From an uncultured Pseudomonadales bacterium (GTDB taxonomy: Bacteria > Pseudomonadota > Gammaproteobacteria > Pseudomonadales > Cellvibrionaceae), in NCBI GenBank assembly GCA_947494095.1, contig CANLTI010000024.1:1-63887 (forward strand): a stretch of 63,887 nucleotides of DNA, in the 5' to 3' direction. The notes under the pieces are model-generated. The model was given only the letters and a program-made list of their open reading frames with translations. It was not told where the DNA came from and ran no database searches. Every line of letters begins with the position of its first letter. Within the stretch, counting starts at the first letter, position 1. A program made the position numbers and the translations under genes. Positions 37,968 to 47,528 of the stretch are shown one piece after another.

Positions 37968-39017
37968 TTAAGGTAGTAACGATGCAAGTTCTAAACCGCA
38001 GCGCTCCTCTAAATCAAACATAATATTCATGTTTTGGATGGCTTGGCCTGATGCGCCTTTTGTGAGGTTGTCTTCGACCACGGTGATAACGACGGTATCG
38101 CGTCCTTGTGGTTGGTGTATGGCAATACGGCACATATTAGTTCCCTTTACTGTGCGTGTTTCGGGGTGGCTACCTGCGGGTAGTACGTCGACAAAAGGTT
38201 CATTGGCGTAGGTGTTTTCAAATAACGCTTGCAGGTCGATGGTGGTGTCGGTGAGCGTTGCAAAAAGTGTAGAATGGATACCGCGGCTTATGGGCAGTAA
38301 ATGTGGAACAAAGGTGAGCTGAATATCACCACTTTGCCCAGCGGCTTTCGCAAAATCGCTGAGGCCTTGTTCTATTTCGGGGAGATGGCGGTGGCCTGCG
38401 GCGCCGTAGGCCTTAAAGCTTTCGCCTATTTCGGTTAATAACATGGCGCTATTGGCTCCGCGCCCGGCCCCACTGGCCCCACTGGCCGAGCTTGCAATCA
38501 GGTGCTGGGTGTCAACTAAGTTGTTTTCTATGAGTGGTTTAAAGCCTAATAAAATAGAGGTGGGGTAGCACCCTGGGCAGGCAATAAGGCGTGCTTTTTT
38601 TATCGCTTTACGGTTAAATTCGGGGAGGCCATAAACCGCTTCAGGTACCCATTGTTTAGCGCCGTGGGCTTGGTTATACCAGTGCTCCCAGGTAGCAATA
38701 TCGCGCAAGCGAAAATCCGCAGATAGATCGATAATTTTGGCGCCGCCTTCGAGCAGTTCGCCCGCCGCTGCTTGAGCAACGCCATGAGGTGTCGCAAAAA
38801 AGATAATATCACACGCCAAGAGGGTTTGATTGTTGGGTGCGCTAAAGTGCAAATTATCGTAATGGCCGCGTAGGTTGGGGAATAGCTCGGTAACACCGCG
38901 GCCATCTTCGGCGCGCGAGGTAATGACACTCACTTGGGCGTGGGGGTGTTGAGCTAATAAACGCAGCAACTCTACGCCTGTATAACCTGTACCACCGACA
39001 ATACCAACTTTAATCAC
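37968..39017 (-). CDS. argC: N-acetyl-gamma-glutamyl-phosphate reductase
   Basis: 349 aa. NADP-binding [14 protein letters not shown] at the N-terminus, catalytic Cys in ACPGCYPTS, and HRHLPEIEQ with the later [11 protein letters not shown] motif. Third step of arginine synthesis. Head of the argC-DUF6776-bactofilin row. Confidence 0.95.
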   Translation of the reverse strand: MIKVGIVGGTGYTGVELLRLLAQHPHAQVSVITSRAEDGRGVTELFPNLRGHYDNLHFSAPNNQTLLACDIIFFATPHGVAQAAAGELLEGGAKIIDLSADFRLRDIATWEHWYNQAHGAKQWVPEAVYGLPEFNRKAIKKARLIACPGCYPTSILLGFKPLIENNLVDTQHLIASSASGASGAGRGANSAMLLTEIGESFKAYGAAGHRHLPEIEQGLSDFAKAAGQSGDIQLTFVPHLLPISRGIHSTLFATLTDTTIDLQALFENTYANEPFVDVLPAGSHPETRTVKGTNMCRIAIHQPQGRDTVVITVVEDNLTKGASGQAIQNMNIMFDLEERCGLELASLLP

Positions 39018-39213
39018 GGATCACCTCTGTTTTGATTTTTGAATGCGTTATATTATTGTGCGTTACTCGGTATAGCCGCTTTTGTTTTAACACTTCATCG
39101 GCTTACTTGTGCTAAACCTATTAGCACTACCTTGTTGGCGACTACTTGTTATTAATACTGGGCCTGGCTAAGTGCCAAAGCCTAGCCTAAGTGCCAAAGC
39201 TTGGGTTGCAACA

Positions 39214-39249
39214 GCTCAGATTTTGCCGCCTAGGTTGCAAAATCTGAGC
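39214..39249. repeat. Perfect 12-bp inverted repeat upstream of argC
   Basis: GCTCAGATTTTG/CAAAATCTGAGC with a 12-nt loop. The 39018-39664 gap also holds three 14-bp tandem units AAGTTACARRASCT (39307-39348) and diffuse degenerate repeats (AAGTGCCAAAGC twice, GTACCACAT-like words). No gene seen there. Confidence 0.7.
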
Positions 39250-39306
39250 GCAAAACCCGAATGTAAAGTTTGAGCACAAAACCTGAGTACAATCTAAGTT
39301 GGGCCC

Positions 39307-39348
39307 AAGTTACAAAACCTAAGTTACAGAAGCTAAGTTACAGGACCT
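39307..39348. repeat. 14-bp tandem repeat
   Basis: Three units: AAGTTACAAAACCT, AAGTTACAGAAGCT, AAGTTACAGGACCT. Confidence 0.85.
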
Positions 39349-39664
39349 TACGTGTAAGCGCTAGGCGACTGTCGTGTCACTATTTAGATGTACCACTTAG
39401 ATGCACAGTATTAGACGTACAACATAATAAGTACCACATTGTAAGTACCCAATTAGAGGGGCCGCCGTTGGGACGCTAATAAATTATTTGCTGTATTTGT
39501 TCAAGCCGTATTCACTTAAGCTACAGTAGATTGTCGCCTTTTGTGTCATATCAGTGCTTAAATCGTTCTAAGCATCGGGCTAATAGCGCGTAAAATAACA
39601 TATAGGCATATGCTCTGGTGTGTATGTTAATGACCTTTCACCCAAAACAAAAGCTATATCCACC

Positions 39665-41422
39665 ATGCCAAAAGCCTTATCTCACTGGGTAAAGCGCGCT
39701 GATAGCGCCATTGTCCACTTTCGTCATTCACTGTCTTATATTGATGCTTTGCCACAGTTAACATTGTTGGGCTTGGTTATTGGTTTGTTTACAGGGTTGA
39801 TTATTGTGCTCTTTAGACTTTTTATTGACTGGCCTATGGCACAATTTATGCCGGCAGGAGCCGAGAGTTTTGAGCAATTGGAGCCTGTCACACGTGTCAC
39901 AATGATTTTTACTGGTGCTTTTGTCTTGTGGGTGTTTTTACGTTTTGTAGGCCCCGAGGCTTCGCAGGTGAGTGTAGGGCATGTATTGCATCGCCTACAT
40001 CACTTTCAAGGGCGCCTGCCTAGGCGCAATTGGTTTGCACAATTTATTGGTGGCATTATTTGTTTGTTGAGTGGCTTTTCGGTAGGCCGCGAAGGCCCAG
40101 CTATTCATTTGGGGGCCGGTTGTGCCAGCCAAGTGGGTAATTGGCTTAAGCTACCCAACAATAGTCGTCATACCTTAGTGGGTTGTGGTGTGGCGGCGGC
40201 TATCGCAGCGTCGTTTGATACCCCAATGGCAGGAGTTATTTTTGCTATGGAGGTGATTGTAATGGAGTACACCATTATTGGTTTTGTGCCAGTCATTATG
40301 GCTTCGGTGATGGGTGCCGCCTTGAGCCAAGCCGTCTTTACGGGCACCGGCGAGCTAGTATTGGTGCGCAACGATATGGAAAGCCTAATCGAGCTGCCAT
40401 TTATGGTGGTGTGCGGTTTGTTTATTGCTTTAGGCTCGGGGCTATTTATTCGCTTAAATATTACGGCCATGCGTCTGCGGCATTGGCCGTTGTCGCAGCG
40501 GCTTTTATTGGCCGCGTGCGTAACCAGTGGTGTGGCTTGGTGGTTACCAGAGATCATGGGTTTGGGGTACGACACGTTAAATAAAGCGATGACGGGCGAA
40601 TTGTTATTTGGCGGGTTGCTGTTGATCTGTTTGGCTAAAATAGTGGTTAGTGCTTTTACCGTGGGTTTAGGCTTGCCAGGTGGTGTGATTGGGCCTGCGT
40701 TGGTGAGCGGCGCCTGCCTTGGTGGAGCGTTGGGCTTGCTGGTCCACGCTTTGTTTCCGCAGATATCGGTCGAGCCTGCATTTTATGTGCTTATTGGTAT
40801 GGCTGGCATGATGGCGGCTGTGATTAATGCACCATTGGCAGCGTTGGTGGCCGTTTTAGAGTTGAGTTATAACCCGCATATTATCTTTCCTGCGATGTTG
40901 GTGATTGTTGTGGCGTGCGTTTCAACGCGTTACTTTTTTAAGTTCAGTGGCATTTTTATTGAGCAGCTTAAGCACAGCGGTCGGCCGCTCAACTTAAAGC
41001 CTGCTCAGCAAGCGTTACGCCGAGCCGGTGTGCGTAGTGTGATGGATACTGCGCTAGTGGTGGTGCATAAACAGATGGATTACGAGCAAGCAAAAAAAAT
41101 ATTAGCCACTAAGCCCAATTGGTTGGTGGTCGATGAGGCGCCTAAATACACAGCGCTCCGAGCGGCGAACTTAGCTGCTTGGCTCGAGGAGGCGCCGGTT
41201 GAGGTGCTGACACTCGAGAAGGATATAGACCTTTTTGCCATTCCTGCTCAGCGGCTTATACTATCGGCTATTCATGAAGATGCTACCTTGTGGGAGGCCG
41301 AGCAGGCGATCACGCAAGGGCATAGCGATGCGGTTTATGTCGCAGGTGCGCATGCATCAGTGCTGCACGCTATGCAAGGCTTGCTCACGGCGGAGCATTT
41401 AGATAATTATTATCATTCGTGA
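39665..41422 (+). CDS. ClC-family chloride channel/transporter with C-terminal CBS-like region
   Basis: About 585 aa from ATG 39665; a GTG at 39620 would add 15 residues, and neither has a good ribosome site. Ten or more membrane helices, GREGPAIHLGAGCASQ (the GREGP anion motif), and GLPGGVIGPALVSGA (GxFxP-equivalent). The first GSGIP-type motif is not recognisable in the usual form. The C-terminal 150 residues look CBS-like. No electrophysiological type can be assigned. Confidence 0.85.
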   Translation: MPKALSHWVKRADSAIVHFRHSLSYIDALPQLTLLGLVIGLFTGLIIVLFRLFIDWPMAQFMPAGAESFEQLEPVTRVTMIFTGAFVLWVFLRFVGPEASQVSVGHVLHRLHHFQGRLPRRNWFAQFIGGIICLLSGFSVGREGPAIHLGAGCASQVGNWLKLPNNSRHTLVGCGVAAAIAASFDTPMAGVIFAMEVIVMEYTIIGFVPVIMASVMGAALSQAVFTGTGELVLVRNDMESLIELPFMVVCGLFIALGSGLFIRLNITAMRLRHWPLSQRLLLAACVTSGVAWWLPEIMGLGYDTLNKAMTGELLFGGLLLICLAKIVVSAFTVGLGLPGGVIGPALVSGACLGGALGLLVHALFPQISVEPAFYVLIGMAGMMAAVINAPLAALVAVLELSYNPHIIFPAMLVIVVACVSTRYFFKFSGIFIEQLKHSGRPLNLKPAQQALRRAGVRSVMDTALVVVHKQMDYEQAKKILATKPNWLVVDEAPKYTALRAANLAAWLEEAPVEVLTLEKDIDLFAIPAQRLILSAIHEDATLWEAEQAITQGHSDAVYVAGAHASVLHAMQGLLTAEHLDNYYHS

Positions 41423-41494
41423 GGGCATTTTAGGGGTGCTCTAATGGCCAGCTGGTGTATTTTTTATTCAAACAGGTAAGGGGAGGGGGAATCG

Positions 41495-41923
41495 ATGCTT
41501 TTTTTGTGGGTTAAGGCTTTTCACATTATGGCGGTTGTAGCGTGGTTTGCGGTGTTATTTTATTTGCCGCGTTTATTTGTGTATCACGCAAGTTGTGATG
41601 ATGCGGCTGGGCGCGAGCGCTTTAAAATTATGGAGCGCAAGCTGTATCGCGGTATTGGCACGCCGTCGTTAATAGCGGTATGGGTTTTAGGCGGTTGGAT
41701 GGCGTATTTGAACTGGGATTACTATAAAACTCAGGGATGGTTTCACGCCAAGTTAACGCTGGTGTTTTTGTTGACCGGTTACCACCACATGTGCGGCGCT
41801 TACGTGAAAAAGTTTGCTCGTGATTTTGAGCCGCCAAGCCATGTGTTTTTTAGGTGGTTTAACGAGGTCCCTGTTTTGTTTTTGGCCGCTATTGTCATTA
41901 TGGTGGTTGTGAGGCCGTTTTAG
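41495..41923 (+). CDS. hemJ: Protoporphyrinogen IX oxidase HemJ
   Basis: 142 aa, four membrane helices. Conserved AFHIMAVVAWFAVLFYLPRLFVYHA with the haem-ligand His near position 9, GGWMAYLNW, and WFHAKLTLVFLLTGYHH. HemJ is the oxygen-independent-looking alternative to HemG/HemY in late haem synthesis. Good GGGGAGGGGG ribosome site. Ends near the shared terminator at 42046. Confidence 0.93.
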   Translation: MLFLWVKAFHIMAVVAWFAVLFYLPRLFVYHASCDDAAGRERFKIMERKLYRGIGTPSLIAVWVLGGWMAYLNWDYYKTQGWFHAKLTLVFLLTGYHHMCGAYVKKFARDFEPPSHVFFRWFNEVPVLFLAAIVIMVVVRPF

Positions 41924-42045
41924 CGGCTATTAGTCACTCTTTGCGCCTCTGGCTCAAGTCTAAAGCGAGCTAGTTTGAGTTGACCCGAGCAGTCATGGCA
42001 ATGTGGGATTGATGTGAGGTGGGGAGTCGCTTACCGGCTACCAAT

Positions 42046-42079
42046 AAAAAGGGGAAGACCATTGGTCTTCCCCTTTTTT
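42046..42079. terminator. Bidirectional terminator of hemJ and the CrcZ-like RNA
   Basis: AAAAAGGGGAAGACC/GGTCTTCCCCTTTTT, 15-bp perfect stem with a 3-nt loop. T-runs exist on both strands, so it can close hemJ (+) and the small RNA (-). Confidence 0.93.
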
Positions 42080-42305
42080 AATAAGTTTTTTATTGTGATT
42101 GTTCTTATTATTATTCAACCGAGCACCTTTATGGTTATCTTGTTGCGCTCGTAATGGTTAAGCAATGACCTGCCTCCCGAGTGATACATTTACATATTTT
42201 TATTATTTATAGTTGTTATAGTTATATTTTTCTATTGTTTTTATTATTTATTGTTCTTATTAGTTATTGGTTTGTTTTTTATTATTCTTTATTGTTTTTA
42301 TTATG
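42046..42305 (-). ncRNA. Predicted CrcZ-like Hfq/Crc-sequestering small RNA
   Basis: About 260 nt with no ORF. A sigma-54 promoter (42317-42331) sets the start near 42305, and the 15-bp terminator sets the end. The first 120 nt and the last 60 nt before the terminator are packed with A-rich triplet runs that fit AANAANAA, such as AAGAATAATAA, AAGAACAATAA, AATAATAAAAACAA and AATAATAATAAGAACAA. Between them is a less A-rich, possibly structured segment (GGGAGGCAGGTC). In Pseudomonas, CrcZ lies downstream of cbrB, is transcribed from a CbrB-dependent sigma-54 promoter, and binds Hfq/Crc with such motifs. All three traits are seen here. Function is inferred. Confidence 0.75.
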
Positions 42306-42316
42306 AGTTCAATAAA

Positions 42317-42331
42317 GCATAGCTTGTGCCA
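42317..42331 (-). promoter_or_regulatory. Sigma-54 promoter of the CrcZ-like RNA
   Basis: On the minus strand: TGGCAC-N5-ATGCT. GG and GC are 10 nt apart as required; only one base differs from TGGCAC-N5-TTGCW. It points straight into the A-rich RNA. Confidence 0.75.
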
Positions 42332-42767
42332 ATAGTTAAAAAGCTTTTAAAAACAGTAACTTATATTAATTCTATAAATATCATCAATAGAAATATTGAC
42401 GCTGTTGTTACCTTTTGCAGATAAAGGTAACGTATGTACGGGTAGGGGGTAACACTTTTGCCTATATGGCCTTCGTAACCTTTGTTTTATGCCGGATTAT
42501 TGTATTTTTAATACTTAATAATCGATATCTTGGTGTTGGGTGGCTATGTTAGCGGTATTTTATGTCAATTTAATGAAGGCAGTCTGTGAATTTGATACCT
42601 CAATAATAAACTGTTACCTAAAGACAGAGTATTGACGCGCAATTGTTCAGGTTGGGCTGAGCGAGTGGTGAAGCTATATTTGCTCAATATTTGCCCTATA
42701 GCGCCTTATTGCGGTCAGTATAAAGCGCTATCATGGCCTAGTTATACTGTACAGGTGCTTAACACAC
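42332..42767. other. Gap between the CrcZ-like promoter and cbrB
   Basis: AT-rich, no ORF. It holds a 9-bp GTTACCTTT/AAAGGTAAC dyad (42407-42431). CbrB enhancer sites would be expected here, but none could be picked out by eye. Confidence 0.5.
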
Positions 42768-42818
42768 GGTAACAAAAAAGCCTTGCTTCTCGATAAAAAG
42801 CAAGGCTTTTTTGTTACC
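42768..42818. terminator. Terminator after cbrB
   Basis: 21-bp perfect stem (42768-42788/42798-42818) with core AAAAAGCCTTGCTT, loop of 9 nt, and A6/T6 runs within the arms, so it works on both strands. Confidence 0.93.
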
Positions 42819-42830
42819 AATGACTCGGTA

Positions 42831-44225
42831 TTAAGAGGTTTTTTCGGGGTTTTTTCCGCGTGTACGAGGTATGCCTAAGCGTTGTCGACGCTCCCATAAA
42901 CATTTGCGGCTAACACCGAGTTTACGGGCTAACTCTGTCTCATTCATGTTGTCTTGGTGCTCTAAAACAAAGCGCTGAAAGTAATCAATGAGCGATAGAT
43001 CTTCCTGTGACTGATTGGCGGTAGTTTTGGACTCTTCTTGCTCTTTGGGGGTAGGTTCTTCTTCTTCGTGTACAAGGTCGAGGTCGATATCGAGTAACGA
43101 GTGACTGAGCTGGTTGCCGTCACACAAAATGACCGCACGTTGAATGGCGTTTTCGAGCTCGCGAATATTGCCAGGCCAGCGATAGGTGGTAATGGCTTGA
43201 ATGGCTTCGGGTGTGAGTGTGAGTAAGGGTTTTTTTATTTGTTCGCAATAGCGGCGAATAAAGGTTTCGGCCAGTGAAAGAATATCTTTGCCGCGTTCGC
43301 GAAGCGGCGGTAGTTTAAGTTGCACAACATTAATGCGGAAGTATAAATCTTCGCGAAACAACCCTTCTTTAGCGAGCTTACCCAGGTCGCGATGGGTTGC
43401 AGCCACTAAGCGAACGTCCACTTTATGTGACTCAACCGAGCCTAGTGGACGCACTTCGCCCTCTTGCAGTACCCGTAATAAGCGCGCCTGTGCCTCCAGC
43501 GGAAGCTCGCCAATTTCATCGAGAAACAAAGTGCCACCATCGGCGGCGGCCACTAAGCCTTCGCGGGTATTTGCTGCGCCAGTAAAGGCGCCTTTTTCGT
43601 GTCCAAACAACTCAGCTTCAATTAAGGTATCTGGGATGGCTGCGCAATTGACTGAAATAATGGGGTGGTCTTTACGTGGGCTTTCTGAGTGCAGCGCTTG
43701 CGCGACGAGCTCTTTGCCGGTGCCGGTTTCGCCGTTGACAAGCACGGTGGCCGCTGTGGGTGCCACTTTGTGGATTTTGGCATAAAGCTCTTTCATGACA
43801 GAGGATGAGCCAATCATGCCTTCAACGAGGGTTTGGTTTTCGCCGATCAGTGCTTTTTGGCTGGCAGCGGCTTTTTCGCGTTTGAGTAGTACGCGTTTTA
43901 CCGCTGTAATCATTTCATCGTGATCAAAAGGCTTAGCAATGTAATCAATAGCGCCCATGCGCATTGAGTCGACTGCTGAGCGCAAGCTTGCGTAGCTGGT
44001 CATAATGAGTACGGGGGTATCGCCAGCGAGCTTGATAAGATCGGTACCGGGTTGGCCTGGCAGTCGCAAATCAGAGATGATCAAATCAAAGTTAGCAAAA
44101 TTATATTTGGTGATCGCTTCTTTAACTGAGCCGGCCTCATTGACATCAAATTTGTTGCGGATAAGGAGCTTGCGTAGGGCGGTGCGAATAATCGCTTCAT
44201 CTTCAACAATTAAAATCTTATTCAT
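42831..44225 (-). CDS. cbrB: Sigma-54-dependent response regulator CbrB
   Basis: 464 aa. Receiver with D52 (IISDLRLPG), AAA+ domain with Walker A NGETGTGKE, GAFTGA loop (GHEKGAFTGAANTREG), Walker B GTLFLDEIGEL, and a Fis-type HTH near the C-terminus (ETELARKLGVSRKCLWERRQRLG). Partner of CbrA 5 bp upstream. The row dksA-gluQRS-cbrX-cbrA-cbrB equals that of Pseudomonas, where CbrAB sets the carbon/nitrogen balance and turns on crcZ. pcnB, which follows in Pseudomonas, is absent here; the CrcZ-like RNA and the ClC/hemJ genes follow instead. Confidence 0.93.
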   Translation of the reverse strand: MNKILIVEDEAIIRTALRKLLIRNKFDVNEAGSVKEAITKYNFANFDLIISDLRLPGQPGTDLIKLAGDTPVLIMTSYASLRSAVDSMRMGAIDYIAKPFDHDEMITAVKRVLLKREKAAASQKALIGENQTLVEGMIGSSSVMKELYAKIHKVAPTAATVLVNGETGTGKELVAQALHSESPRKDHPIISVNCAAIPDTLIEAELFGHEKGAFTGAANTREGLVAAADGGTLFLDEIGELPLEAQARLLRVLQEGEVRPLGSVESHKVDVRLVAATHRDLGKLAKEGLFREDLYFRINVVQLKLPPLRERGKDILSLAETFIRRYCEQIKKPLLTLTPEAIQAITTYRWPGNIRELENAIQRAVILCDGNQLSHSLLDIDLDLVHEEEEPTPKEQEESKTTANQSQEDLSLIDYFQRFVLEHQDNMNETELARKLGVSRKCLWERRQRLGIPRTRGKNPEKTS

Positions 44226-44230
44226 AAGTA

Positions 44231-47221
44231 TTAACTTGATTGTGTGCTTGTGGGGCTAGAGGAACCTTGTTCATTAACCTGATTTTGATTGGGCAGGGTA
44301 ATGATAAAGCGTGTGCCATTGGTTGTATCTTGGTGTGCAGGTGACTCGATATCAAGCCCCCCTTTATGGTCTTCTATAATGCTGTACACCATTGCTAGGC
44401 CTAGGCCGGTGCCTTCTCCGGGTTCTTTGGTGGTGAAAAAGGGCTCAAAGATACGGTCTTGTAATTCGGGTGGGATGCCTGAGCCGAAGTCGGTTACGGT
44501 AATGGTGGTGTGATGGGTATTGGATGAGCCAGCCACAATCACATCGCCAAACAGCGGGCTGGCATCGCGCGAGTTAGACAGTAAATTGACAAAGACTTGG
44601 ATAAGACGCTGACTGTCGGCATAAACACTGAGTGACTCGGGAACCTCATTGACAAAATTGACTTGGTTTTTCTCTTGTTGCAGCGACAATAATGAAATGG
44701 CTTCTTGGGCGCAATCACGCAAGCTAATGCTTTGCATTTGATCGGAGGTTTGTTGCCCGGCATGCGAGAAGCTCACAAGGGTTTGGACAATGCGGCTGAC
44801 GCGGTCGGTTTGCGATAAAATATGTTCAATGCATTCAAGGACTTCAGGGTCTTCGGTATCGTAGCGCATGTTTTGTGCAAGGCAGGCAATGCCTGTTACC
44901 GGGTTGCCAATTTCGTGAGCAACACCTGCCGCTAAGCGGCCAACCGAGGCTAAGCGCTCACTATGGAGCAGCTCTTGCTCGAGCAGCTGCAGCTCTGTGA
45001 CATCTTCTAAAATAATGACTTGGCCATCACTTTGTTGCGATAAGCTTGAAGGAATCGAGGCTTTATGCAAGGTAATCCAGTGAGGTCGCTGATTTAATTC
45101 AATTTGGCGCTTATAAAAGCGATGCTCGGATGAGCTCGAAAAGCGATGTAACAAGCTCCCCCAAGGTGCGCGAATGTCTTTGATGTGAGAGCCTGTGACT
45201 TCATCGCGCTCTATACCGGTGAGCTTGGTCATGGCGCTATTCCACATTAATATTTCGAGGTCTTGACCAATAGAGCAGGTAGGTAAGGGGAGTTGCTCGA
45301 GTGTTTTGCGGTGGTATAGGCGGAGATTGTTCAGCTCGGCAGCTAACCCTGTGAGCTGATCGCGCACGACAACAAGGCGGCTCTCAATAAGGTTAATATC
45401 CGGTGCATCATGGGCTTCGGGTACTTTATAAGGCACTAGCCGATCAATAATATCGCTCGCCATAGCAATGCCCATTAGGCTTGATAGGTTCGCCTCGAGC
45501 TCATCGCGTAAGCGGCGCAGTGCAAAGGGGCGGTTTTCGTTGGGCTTGATGTTTAGGCGGTGCAGCGCGCGCTCGACTTCGGCTTTTGCTGTAGAGGCGC
45601 CAATGCGAGTACTGAGTCGATCAATAATTTCGTCGGGCGAGCGAACATCAAGCGTGAGCCGAACAGGGTGGCTCAGCTCATCTTGCGAGCAGAGCTCTGC
45701 ACTGTAACGCTCGTCATCACTTTGACGGGTTAACCGAGACACGATAAGGCATGCAAGTGCGTTGATACCTAGACTCCACAGTGTGATGTCTTGCCAAGCA
45801 TCAACACCGGTGACTATGTGTACGGAGCCGATATTGATGCTCCAGTGGTGCAGCCCTAAAACAAGTGGAACAAACAACGCAACAAACCAAACTCCGCCAC
45901 CGGCGACCACACCGGCCACTAAGCCGCGTCGATTAATCTTGGGCCAGTGGGTCACACCTAATACACTAGGCAATAACTGGAGCGTACCAATAAAAGCCGT
46001 TAAGGCTAATTGGGTGAGCGTAAATTGGTTATTGAGTAATAAATAAAAGGCAAAGCCAACTAGCACAATAAATGTGATTAAGCCGCGACGCATCCAAATG
46101 AGCTGGCGATAGAGGTCGCGTTTGGTTTTGAGTGCGTTGCTTGGCAGTATCCATTGATTGAGAATCATGGTGGTTAGAGCTAGAGTCATGGCAACCAGAG
46201 CGCCTGTCGCGGCAGATAGCCCGCCAATGTAAGCCAGTATGGATATAAAGGGGTTGCCGTTAGCTAAGGGTATCGCCAACGGGAAGTATTGCGCAGGAAT
46301 ATCCAAAGATAAATGGTAGCCTCCCCATAAAATAGGGAAAATAGGCAATGCCATCAATAGCAAAAAGAGTGGAAAGGCCCAAGAGGCTAAGCTGCTGCTT
46401 TGACGCACGGGGTTTTCGACGACGGTCATATGAAAGATATGCGGCATAGAGACCGCTGTCGCGATAAAAACGAGCATTAATGTATGTGCGGTGGCGCCGT
46501 CGCTAGCGGTATATAGCGCGAGTGCGTGGTGTGGGTTTTCGGTGAGCCAGTCATCAAGCCCAGAGAGCCCGCCAAAACCGACCGATACCACATAGCCCCC
46601 CACAATTAAAAGCGCTAAAAGTTTAATGAGTGATTCAAAGGCCATAGCGTTGATCAGCCCTTTGTGGTGCTCGCGGTTAGCACCAAATAATACGGCAAAT
46701 ACGGCAATACCCAAGCAATACACTAAGCCTAAAGACTGCTGCATGCCCAATTGGCCAATTTGTGTCTTTTGCTCTTGCCCTTTGATCAGCAGCATCATGG
46801 TATCGGCAACGGCTTGAATTTGTAATGCAATCAAAGGCAGCATGGCCAGCAGCATGAGCAGTGTGACCAGTGCACCTACTAAATGGCTGTGATAGCGAAA
46901 AACAAGCAAGTCGGCCATGGAGTTAATTTGAAAGCGCTTGGCTAGCTCGACCAGCGGCCTTAAAGCAAAACCACCAAACAAAAAGAGTAGGCCGGTACCA
47001 ATATAATAAGCCAGTGCTCCGTAACCAAAGCGGTCGGCCAGCTCGATAACCCCATAAAACGCCCACGCACTGGCAAAAATGCCCAGTGATAAAATATAGG
47101 TAATGGGGTGAGTGGTGACCTTATCGGGAATCCAATTGCGCTCAGTGGCATAAGCAATGCCAAAAACCATCGCAACATACATAAAGCTGATTAACGCGAC
47201 CTGCGCAAATGAGAAACTCAT
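44231..47221 (-). CDS. cbrA: CbrA: SLC5 transporter-fused sensor histidine kinase
   Basis: 996 aa (Pseudomonas CbrA 983). N-terminal sodium/solute symporter domain with about 13 membrane helices (1-495), a linker with STAC-like segment, a PAS domain about 640-750 (PLPTCSIGQDLEILMWNSAM), DHp with GVAHEIGNPVTGIACL (H769), and HATPase with NLLSNSRDASP, DFGSGI and GTGLGLAMV. In Pseudomonas CbrA transports and senses histidine-type substrates and phosphorylates CbrB. Its ATG overlaps the cbrX stop as ATGA. Confidence 0.94.
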   Translation of the reverse strand: MSFSFAQVALISFMYVAMVFGIAYATERNWIPDKVTTHPITYILSLGIFASAWAFYGVIELADRFGYGALAYYIGTGLLFLFGGFALRPLVELAKRFQINSMADLLVFRYHSHLVGALVTLLMLLAMLPLIALQIQAVADTMMLLIKGQEQKTQIGQLGMQQSLGLVYCLGIAVFAVLFGANREHHKGLINAMAFESLIKLLALLIVGGYVVSVGFGGLSGLDDWLTENPHHALALYTASDGATAHTLMLVFIATAVSMPHIFHMTVVENPVRQSSSLASWAFPLFLLLMALPIFPILWGGYHLSLDIPAQYFPLAIPLANGNPFISILAYIGGLSAATGALVAMTLALTTMILNQWILPSNALKTKRDLYRQLIWMRRGLITFIVLVGFAFYLLLNNQFTLTQLALTAFIGTLQLLPSVLGVTHWPKINRRGLVAGVVAGGGVWFVALFVPLVLGLHHWSINIGSVHIVTGVDAWQDITLWSLGINALACLIVSRLTRQSDDERYSAELCSQDELSHPVRLTLDVRSPDEIIDRLSTRIGASTAKAEVERALHRLNIKPNENRPFALRRLRDELEANLSSLMGIAMASDIIDRLVPYKVPEAHDAPDINLIESRLVVVRDQLTGLAAELNNLRLYHRKTLEQLPLPTCSIGQDLEILMWNSAMTKLTGIERDEVTGSHIKDIRAPWGSLLHRFSSSSEHRFYKRQIELNQRPHWITLHKASIPSSLSQQSDGQVIILEDVTELQLLEQELLHSERLASVGRLAAGVAHEIGNPVTGIACLAQNMRYDTEDPEVLECIEHILSQTDRVSRIVQTLVSFSHAGQQTSDQMQSISLRDCAQEAISLLSLQQEKNQVNFVNEVPESLSVYADSQRLIQVFVNLLSNSRDASPLFGDVIVAGSSNTHHTTITVTDFGSGIPPELQDRIFEPFFTTKEPGEGTGLGLAMVYSIIEDHKGGLDIESPAHQDTTNGTRFIITLPNQNQVNEQGSSSPTSTQSS

Positions 47222-47409
47222 GAGGTTTTTTGCTCAGCGGCGCGTTTCGCTTTGTATTTTTGTACCAGATAGGCAACCACAACCACGAGCAGCCAAATGC
47301 CGAATGGGCGATACCAATGACCGTTAGGATCCATCACCCAGCCAATAAGTGTGGGCGCAAAAATATAGGCGACCAAAGCTAGATAAACGAGTGGGCTGGG
47401 CTTATTCAT
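47218..47409 (-). CDS. cbrX: CbrX-like small membrane protein
   Basis: 63 aa from ATG 47409 (MNKPSPLVYLALVAYIF); a TTG at 47436 is the longer option. Two membrane helices (about 6-24 and 37-55) separated by DPNGHWYRPFG, and a basic tail. In Pseudomonas a short ORF of this kind precedes cbrA and is translated together with it. The ATGA overlap here shows the same coupling. Confidence 0.8.
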   Translation of the reverse strand: MNKPSPLVYLALVAYIFAPTLIGWVMDPNGHWYRPFGIWLLVVVVAYLVQKYKAKRAAEQKTS

Positions 47410-47528
47410 AATATAAACTGGGTAAAATGTGGGCAAATACTACTCAACTTAAGCCCGCCTAGCAATGAGAATGCCTAATGTTGTGAATTTTAGTAACTTA
47501 ACGTGCTTAGCAATGGCTTAAAAAAACC

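Noticed and set aside
39270..39479. Short + strand ORF between argC and the ClC gene
   Set aside because: Composed of degenerate tandem repeats, no ribosome site, no recognisable domain.
42650..42700. Second sigma-54-like GG-N10-GC pair on the minus strand upstream of the CrcZ-like RNA
   Set aside because: Only the GG/GC spacing fits (GGGCAA...GAGCA); the site at 42317-42331 is far closer to consensus and directly adjoins the A-rich RNA.
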